64,000 nt of DNA from Apoderus coryli. Taxonomy: Eukaryota; Arthropoda; Insecta; Coleoptera; Attelabidae. The stretch is taken from NCBI GenBank assembly GCA_911728435.2, contig OU452199.1, forward strand, positions 14,518,860-14,582,859, given 5' to 3'. The notes beneath the pieces are model-generated. The model searched no databases. It saw only the letters and a program-made list of their open reading frames with translations, and was not told the DNA's origin. Every line of letters begins with the position of its first letter. The stretch's first letter is position 1. The translations under genes were made by a program, and so were the position numbers. This document shows, one piece after another, positions 34,700-45,360 of this stretch.

Positions 34700-37580
34700 T
34701 TTTCTTTGGAGAGGGATTAAACCGCCCACATTTCTCTTCCGCCTGATAATTCTGTTTCTATAAGCATGTAATCAATCAAACTATAGTTGGTTCGATTCTC
34801 TTTCCAATGCTTATCCTATGCATTCTCTATTATTAAATACTCCAGTTCAAGGGGTTATTTCCTATTGAAGATAAAAGGTAATCTGTCAACAGTTTACCGT
34901 TACGGAGTTGTCAGGCTGCAAAGATAGCGGAAAAATCAGTTTTTAATAATAATAGTGTGGTACAACTTGAGAAAAGTATTACTGTTATCAAAATACGTAT
35001 ATAAGTTTTTTTTTCTTTTACAAAATAACTTGGAGGCATTGAAACTTTAACATTAACAAACCTTTTAAAACACTCGTACCACAGTTCAATTTTTTTTTGT
35101 TTAGATAACGCGGTGTCATTTAGAAACATTCTAGTTGCCCGCTGTCAGTCTGACAAAGTTTCTAAATTGGTGGTTTTTCCGCCACCTTCACAGCCCAAGC
35201 AAGGGTAAACTTTTGACCTGACATTTATAACTACACTTTATTTGCATTAAGAAATCACTCCATAAAATTTTTTGCAACACTTTTTATAATCGATTAAAGT
35301 ATAAAATCAAAATTAGGTAATTTTTAATCCAATATATCCCAGGTTTTACCATTTTGTTTATTATTTATTAAAAATAACATAAAGACAAAAGATTTCTAAA
35401 TTATTTATTATCTCTTTTTAAGTTAATGCGACAAGGATCATCATGGAATATACTGAATACGTAGAAGAGTTTTTTATTAATTTCAGTTTCTACATTAACC
35501 GTACTATATAGCGTACATTTCAGCTTTACGCTGCTGTTTCGTACTAAAACTAAAAAATCTACGTTTGAAAATAAAACTAAAAAATGCCATGCTTCGCTCA
35601 GATGTTTACAGAGTTCCAGTTCCAACAAGAAATTTAGATACACAGCAAGAATCTAAATTGTAGGATTCTTTTATATGGAAAGAAAATTGTTATAAAAATT
35701 TATATAAATGTTTGTATACCTACTTGCGTATATAAATTTTGTGCAGAAATAAATTATGATGACGTAGGTAGTGCCAACCTACCCACAATAAATTTATTTA
35801 TATACCGACCTACGCCGTACAAGAAAAGAGATTACAATGGGTCTGTCTGTCTACCTCAAAAAAATTACAAAAGGGTTTTTGTAGCATAACTGCCAATTCT
35901 TCTGCACCTTTCAAGAAATAATACAATCTTTTGGGGTACCTATGCAGTACCTACGTGTCCGAGTGTCCGTATCAGGTTATTAAATTTATTTGCAGCCTTT
36001 ATACAGGGTGATTCAAAAGGACGCGGCAATATTTAAGACCGTGATTTATCAGGTCATTTTACGATAAGAAGTTTCCATAAATATACTGCCGGAAAAGCAT
36101 TTTTTCCAAGAGTTTTTTGTAAAAAAAGAGACCATTATATGTATAGGTACTGGCAATTTAAATAGTGTGCAAATTTTAGGAAAACACTGTTATCAACAAA
36201 ACATTGTATATTTGAAAAAAATTTTGTCAGTGAATTTGAAATTAGAGGACTATCAATGCAAATCACTGACCACTGATGAAAATAAAGAAGGAATCACATT
36301 TCCAGGATCAATAACAAAATATAATATAAACAATTCCAGGATTGCAATCCAGTCTTTTGTTTAGAGGTACAGATTCCTCCGCCAATGGGTCTTGCAGCTG
36401 TGACATTGAATCGGGTACATTGCCTGTCTTCCGATTTTACTTAAAGCGGTTACTTCCAAATAAAACTATATGATTTTCACATCGAAAAAACAAGCGACAG
36501 TATATGCTACAGTCTTACACGTGTTCCACAATAGTGAAAGTTGAATATTTAAGGTATACCTATAAGCACTAAGCACGTTTACAAAATGTAATTTCGGCCT
36601 ATTATGACTACTGTCGCGGATATGTTTTAAAGCGAATGTGAATTAAGTAAAAAGTAGATGCTATTATAAACTTTTAAGTCATGATTTCTGCGCCAACTAT
36701 TCTCTTAATTAAGCGAGATGGAAAGATGGAAATCAGCAAAGTGAACTAAATTTCCCATCTCTACGCCACTGATATAATGGTGCTGGCATACACAGATCTT
36801 CCAACTGTCATATCAGACGAAGCACACCTGCTTCCCATATAAAAACTAAAAAAACAAACAGGCAAAGTATAATACCAGGCTTTCCTTTACGACGTTCGTG
36901 GGATGTACCAGAACGCTCTGCTGTACCTGTTGTTTTGATTATCGGATCATTAAGAGACGTACGCTCTACACCTACAGAATACGAACTATTATTATAGCAA
37001 AAATACGCGGTGAGAACAATATGGGACACTCTGTAGGCTCCGAAAGAAGCGACAACATCGGTGCAATACGGCATATACGCCTGTGTTAAACCAATAGAAA
37101 ATCCCCTGCTTGCCATACACTTGCCAGTCCGAGGTGCAATGAGGGGCTGTTTCACAATTCAGACACATTCCCTTTCATTTTTGAGCTGGGGTTGTAGCTG
37201 TTAGCGAATGGTTTATGTGTCGCATTCATCTCTTGATCAAAATGCTCGTTTAATTTGTTATTTCTCTTATGTGATTAAAAATATTGACTGAATATTAATA
37301 CCAGAGTTTCTAATAGACATTAAATTATTATACAGTACTTTTATTTTCAAACCCACCCCTTAGAATAACTCTTCATCTGAAGTAGACACGATCGAGTCTG
37401 TTTTTGAAAGGGAACTTCAAACCATTATTGGTTAAATTTTGTGTTCCATCCGTTTACCCCCAGCCACCCCCCTTTTATAATTTCGAATGCCATCCGCTGT
37501 CTTGTGACACCTCATTTTAAGTTGCTTAAAATGGTTTATCCGATATACCAAGAATAAATGAAATTGTTCCAACCAAACCA
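34700..37580. other. AT-rich DNA; one unrecognised GC-richer open frame
   Basis: It holds a TACAGGGTGATTCAAAAGGA element-end-like motif at 36003. An open frame of 115 codons on the minus strand (36808-37155; TGKCMASRGFSIGLTQAYMP near its start, AERSGTSHERRKGKPGIIL later) is in GC-richer DNA but matches no family that I know. No other signal is seen. Confidence 0.4.
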
Positions 37581-38409
37581 GACCCAGTAAACACATATAC
37601 GTAAATTAAACGTTGATTTAACGTGTCAATCGTTGATAATTGGTCTTACGTTAGAAAAGTGACGGTTTGTTTTAAGTTTAATTTTACACCGGTCAATTTA
37701 AACGTTATAGACACGTGGTGTTATTATCTAAATACAACTAACTACATTTATTATGTTTAAGTAACGTTGTATATGTATTATAAATAAACCATAAAATAAA
37801 AACGTTTGTTTTAGGTGTTTTTTAAACGCGTGTCAAACATTGTCAAAATTAAAAACGTTTATAAAACGTTCTTTATGTAATTTATAATAAACCGATATTT
37901 ATAGCTAAAATAACGTTAGAAAATGTTCATTAGAAGCGCATAATTTTTAGAGGCGACAATGAAAACGTTAAAATGACGTTTTTTAAGTATTTTATAATAA
38001 TTCTAAAATTACAGTTAAGGTAACGTGGAAAATATCCCATAAAAATTCTTATTGCTTAATATGGGAAAATTCAAAACGTTTATATAATGTTTATAAAGTA
38101 TGTTATCACAATTCCAAATGTACCTACAATTAGAAGAACGTGTGAAATTATTTTTAGAATGAGCAATATTTAAAGTGGGAAATTTTAAAACGGTGATTAT
38201 TACGGTTCCAAATACTTTTAAAAAATGTGTCAATGAATCGTTTGATGTAAAACTAGAATTATTGAAATAACAACGAATATTACGTCCTAAATGTATTTTC
38301 AAAAATCTAGAATATATAAAGGTTTAACCTTAATTTACCTACCAGTTGAAACAGTAAAACAAACACTTTATAATATGTAAGTAAATCCCTAATATACCTA
38401 TTTAGTTAG

Positions 38410-38540
38410 TTACATTTGAAAACACCATTTAAAAGGTGTTTAAATTGTATAACTTTACACTAATTTAAACGACCTTGTAAGTCCTAACGTTTCCTAGTTT
38501 CCAATGCTATCCCATTCTTATCTCGGACATAGTGTACATA
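38410..38540 (+). mobile_element. TGTGTCCAAG-family fragment, 3' end (copy 3)
   Basis: GAAAACACCATTTAAAAGGT, TTCCAATGCTATCCCATTCT and CGGACATAGTGTACA match the right-hand end of the copy ending at 49442. Only the 3' end is present. Confidence 0.65.
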
Positions 38541-39419
38541 ACAAATTGAACAAAAAGTGTTTATCAAAAACTTCCTACTACAACTAGCTATACCTACCGG
38601 TACTCTAAGTTTACAAGAGTAATGCGAAATATTTGTTAACAAGTTAATTAAATCTTATAATGATTTGTTGGGTTTTTCTTTTTTTTTATGCAAAAATATA
38701 AGTTTCAGAATAGTTTTACAACATATTTTTTCCAATCTTGAATAAGAAGTTAAAAATAAGTGGTATTATACCTACTTAAATACCTAGTAACCGGCCCAAG
38801 CAATCACAAAAAAATGTTTTTGTTTTTGCTATATGAACACCTGTTTGTGTAGTTTCACACATTTCAAACGTTGCTTGAACGTTGAAGGCAGGCCGTTGTT
38901 ACACCATTAAATTATAAAGCATATGTTTGGCCGAAAACGTATGTGAAGGTCGTAATGTTTGTTAGTGACTAAAATCATACAGTTGTTTTTTAACAGTGAT
39001 GCCAAAGTGAGAATTTCTTCTCATACTATAGGAGATATAAAGATATATATAATCTAATTATTATTTTTTATAATAGATACGTATACTTTCGGGGTTTCCA
39101 GAAATTTATTAATTTTAACACACACTTTTTTGAATTTGATTAAAGTCAAACAACATAGGTGTATTTTCAACAATTCTTCTTTATTGAAATGATTTACAAA
39201 AAGAAACATTTCACATTAAATGGTGTATTACAGAAATTTGCTATTTACATAATAAGTAGTAGGTATAACCAAATTTAAGTTTTCGAAAAATTTTATATAA
39301 ACCTCATGTTTTTTGCTATTAAATAAAAGTTTTTCCACAGAGTGTATTTAGGTATACATGTTTGAATCCATATTATACCTTAAGACACTACGTAAGAATT
39401 CTTTGTAAGATTTAGTAAT

Positions 39420-39461
39420 GCCACTGAAGAAGGAACAGTAAAGTTCCGAAACATGTTTGGC
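39420..39461 (+). ncRNA. Hammerhead-ribozyme-like motif E
   Basis: Order: GCCA, CTGAAGA, A, stem II GGAAC/GTTCC with AGTAAA loop, GAAA, CATGT, T, TGGC. Stem I GCCA/TGGC is four Watson-Crick pairs and differs from ACCA/TGGT of motifs A, G and K by a compensated G-C for A-T pair. ACATGT can form a two-pair stem III; T is H17. Confidence 0.65.
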
Positions 39462-39689
39462 TGATTCGAACATGTATATAAAAATATTTTCTGTAGTAGA
39501 CGCCTTTGATTTATAAAATTTAAAGCTTTGTTTAGGTATAATAAGACAGACTTAAAATGACATTTAAATTTAATTAAAAGGTTACCCGACTTGGCAACAA
39601 TGGTTTTAGATAAATCCCGGGTAGGTATTAGAATTAGAATTCAGATTATATTTTATATTTATTACGTTATACCTATCCAAGCACTGGAA

Positions 39690-40110
39690 GGGTTCAAGCA
39701 AAATAATTAATGTGGTAGCAAAGAATAATAGTTAGGTATCATTGTTGATAGTACAAATAGTTAAAAAAGGTTTAAGTAGTTTAATGCTTATTAAAAATTA
39801 AGTGACGTTCGGTATTGAGGGCCTTTCTAAAAGAATTATGAAGATAGTGCGAATATAATAAAAAGAAAGTGCTACAATTATTTCAAAAAGATTTAAGAAG
39901 TGTAATATTATTAAAAATTAAGTGAGATTCGGTATTGAGGGACTTTCTAGAAGAATTATAGAGGTAGCAAAGAATAATAATTATGATTGTAAATTGTGCG
40001 AATATAATAAAAATCAAGTGCTACAATTAGTTAAAAAATATTTAAGTAGTTTAATATTATTAAAAATTAAGTGATGTTCGGTATTGAGTTTCTAGAAGAA
40101 TTATGAAATT
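39690..40110 (+). repeat. Imperfect tandem repeat, about three units of 115-150 bp
   Basis: TTAAAAATTAAGTGA.GTTCGG, followed by TATTGAGGG and TTTCTAGAAGAATTATG, begins near 39793, 39913 and 40058, with GTGCGAATATAATAAAAA and AAGTGCTACAATTA between them. It lies inside the 37.6-41.9 kb element. Units differ by small indels. Confidence 0.8.
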
Positions 40111-41236
40111 TTTAATGGCCAACCAATTAGGAATACAGTTCAACTGTAAAGGTCGCTTCAACAAAATGGTTTTGAAAAGACAACACTTTTGAGCACTATT
40201 TTAGGTAAGTAATAGGTGTCAATAAGATAGAACACAAGATTTTATTATGATACTAAAACGGGTTAAACATATTTGATATTTACACAGGGTATAAAATTAG
40301 TGCGTTAAGATCCATTTACGCATTATTTACCACCATATTTGCAGAAAAATGTTATAAATAAAAATTATGCGCCCTATTAATGTACATATTTTTTAAAATA
40401 AGTATATTTCGTACTCGTTTGTACTCATCAGCCAGCCACACCACTCGATATTTTGCTTTTAGAACACTAATAAAAATTAGATTATAAAATTTGAAAAAAT
40501 TCACAGGAAAAAAATTAAAATTGACAAATTAATGCAATGAATTTACTGGGTGTTTGGTTTATTGCAATCAGAAAATATAATTTTAGATTAAAAGTAAATA
40601 TCTTTTACTTTTGCCTAAAAATGTATAAAGTATCTAAACGCTTCTAGCAAAAATAACATTACATTCTAAATATTTATAATTATATTATGCTAATACCTAT
40701 GTATACATTTTTCATTTCAGAAGCAGCCAAATTGAACTTTCCCGTGCACCAGAAAAATGATTTGCAAGCATTATTTATGTATTAGATTTTAGATTTATTG
40801 ATGTTTTAAATTAATTAAAATTCCCTATCGTAAGGGGTTAAGAAGCAGTCAAAATATAAGCATAATTCTATATTTTATTCTTCTTAATATGTGAAAGAAT
40901 TATTTGTTCCTTAATTTAACTTTCTATTTGTTATTAAAAAAAATGTTCCTATGTTTAGAATAAATTACATATTTATAGACAATTTGTTATCTTACATTTT
41001 ACACTAGTGATGATTCTAGAACATTTTGTTATAATTATATACAACAAAAAATGTAAAGTGTTTTTATCCTAATAAAATAACGGACAAGGTTCGATGCTAA
41101 AAGTATGTCTCCAATATCCTAAATCGTTAAATCAAAAAGTTGGATTGTTGGTTGTAAATATATTAAAAACAAATCAAAAATCCGTTTGTTTTTTGTGTTA
41201 TTCAATATTTTTATATAAAATATTGTCAAAAAGAAA

Positions 41237-41322
41237 TTACAAAATTATTCGATACAACGTAAGTTTCGGCGACAAAAACCGTTCGCCGAAACGTGCTTTA
41301 TTGTATCGTATAATTTTGTAAG
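41237..41322. repeat. 86-bp inverted repeat with GTTTCGGCGA arms
   Basis: TACAAAATTATTCGATACAA on the left and TTGTATCGTATAATTTTGTA on the right flank GTTTCGGCGA and TCGCCGAAAC around a short loop. The centre resembles the GAAAC end of the hammerhead-like family but has no CTGANGA box. Confidence 0.75.
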
Positions 41323-41538
41323 TTATATTTGACCATAATATTCAACATTAAAAAACACCAAAAACACCCAAATGTTTATATTTTTTGGTTTAACTATTTA
41401 ACAAAAAGGGCATTATTTTTTCATCAAACTTTTGTACCAACCCAACAATGGAAATCTGGTAGTTTTATTGATTTATTCCATACATTTTATCAACGTAAAT
41501 TTCACGTTACAAAAATATATAAAAGCCACATTAAATAA

Positions 41539-41742
41539 CGTGAAATCAAACGTTATTTAAACGGTTCTAAAATACGTTAATAATACGATTACAGAAACGT
41601 TAATTATTAGCTTTTAAAAAACGATAAATGCATGTATATGTAATACATGCATTTGTCGTTTTTTAAAAGCTAAGAATTAACGTTTCTGTAATCGTATTAT
41701 TAACGTATTTTAGAACCGTTTAAATAACGTTTGATTTCACCG
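41539..41742. repeat. 204-bp near-perfect hairpin
   Basis: Arms of about 95 bp run from CGTGAAATCAAACGTTATTT to a centre at ATGCATGTATATGTAATACATGCAT-like text (41628-41653) and back. Only two or three mismatches are visible. Its AACGTT content is that of the surrounding TIR element, so it may be an inverted duplication of the element's subterminal sequence. Confidence 0.85.
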
Positions 41743-41939
41743 TTGAATATATATACATAAATAAGTTCAATACACTTTTTTATATAGCATTTAACTAACG
41801 TTTCGTTATTAGTGTTCTGTAAGCGTAAGCGCGACATATAAAAGTAAAATGTACGTATTTAATGTATCTTTTTTTGGAAAGGTGTTTTGTAATGATAAAC
41901 GTTAAATAAACGTATGTGTGTTTACTGGGGACTGCGGCT

Positions 41940-42730
41940 ACTGGCACCAGACTTGCCCTCATTCAAGATGAAGGTAACTGAATATTACGACACCAACCCA
42001 TCCCCATCCTGTACTTTAGTGGTGTTGTCCAGAGCAAAGGTTACAAAGGACCATTTACTAATACAGTAATGTTACGTTAACTTTTGCTACGGTCGTAACA
42101 AATTCTACTACATATCTCCATGTATTTTTGTTGCGACCGTAGCCAAAGTTAAAGTACCATTTCTGAGATCAAGGCAACAAATGGAGTTCATCAGAATTCG
42201 GAAACTGGCACTGTAACAAACAATAACAAACTTTAAGGACCTCAAGACAGATGGGGAGGTATGATAAATATATATGAAGCCCTATTTAATTCTTAATTTT
42301 AACAATATGTATCTGAGGAGCTTACTGATACTACGCTCAATACAGAATGAGGTCATTTACCTCATGATAATATTCCTCGTAAAGGTGTACTGTTCATTTT
42401 GAGGTATAAGATTTAATTTAATCTTAATCAGATTAGATTTTCGGACTATCCGATAAATGAATATAAATGAATAAATAAACTAATAAATGTACTCTATGTG
42501 TAGGCAGAGATTCAATTAAAAAACAAACACACAAACAAACTACAAAATAATGTAAGCATAAAATAAATTAGCGAGTAACAACAAATTTTTAACGATTATT
42601 CTTTTTGGATGAGGTTCGAACACAAACTATCATATAATTTTCATCAAATCAAAAAAAAATGAATAGTTGTCCTTCAGAGAAATGTTTCTGTTATTAAGAA
42701 CCAAAAACAAATAATAAAAAAAAAATAAAT
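41940..42730. other. Unrecognised DNA with one imperfect hairpin
   Basis: GTTAACTTTTGCTACGGTCG at 42074 is answered inverted by CGACCGTAGCCAAAGTTAAA at 42139-42158. No coding similarity is seen elsewhere. Confidence 0.45.
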
Positions 42731-42735
42731 AAGAT

Positions 42736-42777
42736 TTTCCTGAAGAAGGCAAGATTTACCTTGCCGAAACGTAGAAG
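42736..42777 (+). ncRNA. Hammerhead-ribozyme-like motif F
   Basis: Order: TTTC, CTGAAGA, A, stem II GGCAAG/CTTGCC with ATTTAC loop (six perfect pairs), GAAA, CGT, A, GAAG. TTTC pairs with GAAG (three Watson-Crick, one G-T), a stem I of entirely different sequence from the other motifs. Stem III is the ACGT palindrome. Confidence 0.65.
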
Positions 42778-42992
42778 CAATATGACAACGAACTAAATAA
42801 AAAAGTATATTTAGAATATTCGTTAAAATTATAAAAAACAAGGTTCAAGAAATCGTAAAAAGAAAAAATAACAACAGATAATAATTTGTTATAAAGTTAC
42901 ACAATAACAAGAAATAACGCAATGTGCTTCATGAAAAATGTATACATAAAATCTTTGCGCCGTGATAGCGTCTAAAAACAGCAGCTTTCGCA

Positions 42993-44245
42993 GATGATAT
43001 TTTTATAATTTTTTTGTTACTTTATATTGGCTTATATTAACTTAAATATACCAGCCTTAAAAAATGTTCCAATTAACATTGTAGAGATTTAAGTGCTCTA
43101 TCGCTTGATGTGCAACATTCGTATTATCTATAAACAATGAAAAAAATATTATTTTTTAAACTTTGACATGCCGCCATTTTTAAAATAATTTTCCGATTAC
43201 AACCGCCAACAAACTCAAGCGAGACATTGACCTAGCCGATTTTTTACCCAAATTTTGTTGCGATTGGTCAAAAAATGAATCTTTATGATAGTCATGAAGA
43301 CAAACCACCGAGCCAAAACCTATACAGATTGTAAGTCAACTGTCAAATTACGAGTTCAAGTCCAAGATTCCGCCACTAAAAATAAGATACAAGCAAACTT
43401 TTTTTTTACCGTTTCGGATTTTTTTTGTAAATTTTGAACACCTTTGTAAATTTTCTTTTGTTTAATTTTTATTATAATATGTATTATGTTTTGTTGTATT
43501 ATGTTCATAGTATAGGACATCTTTTTTTAATTATATATATTTAAACATATGTAGATCTGTATTTGATTCGCTAATCCGAACACTTCCATAATCTGAATAT
43601 CGTATGGCAGACAGGTGTTCGGGTTAAAGACATTCCACTGTATACAGTATGTCCACGGATGCGGTTAACAAGAGGACAAATGGACCAAAAATTGAAAGAT
43701 ACGAAAAAAAGTTATTCGTGATAAAAAATTTTGCTTTTCAAAAAAATAAGAACTACTATGAAACAAATTATTTTTATTAAACAGGGCGTCTCGAAAAGGC
43801 ATACATATAAAATGCTGACATGCACACATGGTAAAAAAATATATTTTCATAAATTCAAATATTTTTCTATAACTCTGGGTTATGATTGAATTTGGAGCAT
43901 TTTTGTATTAATCAGTTTACGCTAAGAGACTAAAAAATGACTTTGCTCTTGTTTAATTTTATATTTATCCCTTTTTGAGACGCCCTGTTTAATAACAACA
44001 ATGTTTTTCATAGTAGTTCTTATTTTTTTGACAAGCAAAATTTTTTAATAAGAATAACTTTTTTTCGTATCTTTCAATTTTTGGTCCATTTGTCCTCTTG
44101 TAACCGCATCCATGGACATACTGTATATAGATATATAAACTTTTGAATGAGCTTATTTCTAGGGTTCAGAGGTCATGAAAGGAATGAACTTTTCGATTGT
44201 GTGAATAGTTAGATTTTTTTTGAAAATCTACTAGAAAATTCACTG
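42993..44245 (-). repeat. Dispersed repeat X, copy 2, split by an insertion
   Basis: 42993-43290 and 44140-44245 are the inverted equivalents of 18080-18404 and 17905-18060. Between them are about 850 bp that are absent from copy 1, including the foldback element at 43641-44128. This dates the foldback insertion after the spread of repeat X. Confidence 0.7.
43641..44128. mobile_element. Foldback element with ~155-bp arms
   Basis: ATACAGTATGTCCACGGATG on the left and CATCCATGGACATACTGTAT on the right start inverted arms (43641-43800, 43970-44128) that agree closely through GAGGACAAATGGACCAAAAA, TGAAAGATACGAAAAAAAGT and AAACAGGGCGTCTC. The 170-bp centre is AT-rich and non-coding. Confidence 0.85.
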
Positions 44246-44249
44246 ATTG

Positions 44250-45175
44250 CAGGAAATAAATTGGGTTGGTTGCTGTTGTACGCAACATAGTGTTACATAT
44301 TATTCAGGCATGCAACAAATAGAGGAATTAGGCCATCATGAAGGCTGATGCAATGCTGCAATGCATAACAAGAAAGTGATCCTTCGTAAAATCCGTATAC
44401 CTATATCATCCCTTGTAAAGAAAGAGAAGTCGTATTTGCTACCGTAGATGGATTTTGGAAAAACTCGTGCTGCTGAGAGATAGTTTGAACATTTTTTCGT
44501 GCATTGCAGGTTCAAAGACCTTCACAAAATTATAGACTTGAAATAGGACGATAGATTTTCATTTGTGGTGCATTTGCAGATTTATTAACCAGAGATAATC
44601 TTACCTACAAGCTCGGGATAACTTGAAATTAAATGATAATCTCTTCTTTTTATCATAGACTGAAAATTGTTAAAGAAATTCTTCCAATTCTGTGTTTCTC
44701 GTTATTGATAGATGTTACTGGGTAGGTACCTAAATTTAAATTAAAATACCTTCAGCAAGTAGGTAATAAGCAATTTAATTAATTTGTTTCAATAAAGCAA
44801 TGAAAACAACGGTTTTGGCCATGGTAAATTAAAGAGAAATTGTGGGAACCTTAGAAAAAACAAATTGCTAATCAATCCGCAATAGCAGGTATAGTCGAAC
44901 TAAAAAAGATTAAAAGCAAAACCGCAAATCATCACTAACTTTCTAAAGACAACCATGTCGTAATTCTATATTCCCTACTGGTCGAAAACTTTTAGGTAGG
45001 TAACATAAATTTCCTTCCTCTAGCTCTACTTCTAAAAATTTCAAAGAAAAAAATTGGACAATATATTGCCTGCTTCTTGCAATAGTTTGCAAACCGCCCT
45101 CCGCTCTGGTGGGGGCGAGCTAGCCTCGTGTAAGTTAAAAATGCTGCCGTGGGTAACCGAATCGATACGAGGCTA
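44250..45175. other. Upstream flank of the F-box gene, nothing recognised
   Basis: No repeat or coding similarity was recognised. GC content rises from about 45080 towards the gene, as expected of a promoter-proximal region. Confidence 0.4.
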
Positions 45176-45180
45176 GGTAT

Positions 45181-45255
45181 CACGTGGTGCGCACGCTAAC
45201 CAATGAGAATTATAGGCAGTCGAATACGGTGAAACATGCTGCTTAGAAAATCAGT
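45181..45255 (+). promoter_or_regulatory. Likely promoter elements of the F-box gene
   Basis: An E-box CACGTG (45181-45186), a CCAAT (45200-45204) and an arthropod-type initiator TCAGT (45251-45255) occur in that order within 75 bp in the most GC-rich part of the region. If transcription starts at the A of TCAGT (45253), the 5' UTR is about 108 nt. No TATA box is placed correctly. Inferred from motif order only. Confidence 0.4.
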
Positions 45256-45360
45256 TTGAAATGAGACTTTGTGCGGTGATGGTGTTACATAGTTTAGTGC
45301 TTTAATCATTCGTTTGTACGTAATGTGTTAATATAAAAGTGTTGTGTTTAAAATAACAAT

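Larger units (their letters stand above)
37585..41935. mobile_element. 4.35 kb TIR element rich in AACGTT motifs
   Basis: The left end CCAGTAAACACATATACGTA and the right end read inwards CCAGTAAACACACATACGTT match, and both are followed within about 25 bp by AACGTT. The subterminal 400 bp on both sides are packed with AACGTT/AACGTTT/TAACGT strings (at least ten on the left, ten on the right), as transposase-binding subterminal repeats often are. Inside lie other insertions: a TGTGTCCAAG-family fragment (38410-38540), a hammerhead-like motif (39420-39461), tandem repeats (39690-40110) and a 204-bp hairpin (41539-41742). No transposase is recognised. Confidence 0.65.

Noticed and set aside
34790..34802. 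tRNA B-box (GGTTCGATTCTC)
   Set aside because: No A-box, acceptor stem or anticodon arm could be folded around it.
36808..37155. 115-codon open frame as a host gene
   Set aside because: No recognisable motif, no clear start context or splice sites; it is noted only inside the flank entry.
41237..41322. Hammerhead-like motif in the GTTTCGGCGA palindrome
   Set aside because: GAAAC is present on both strands but no CTGANGA box occurs; it is a plain inverted repeat.
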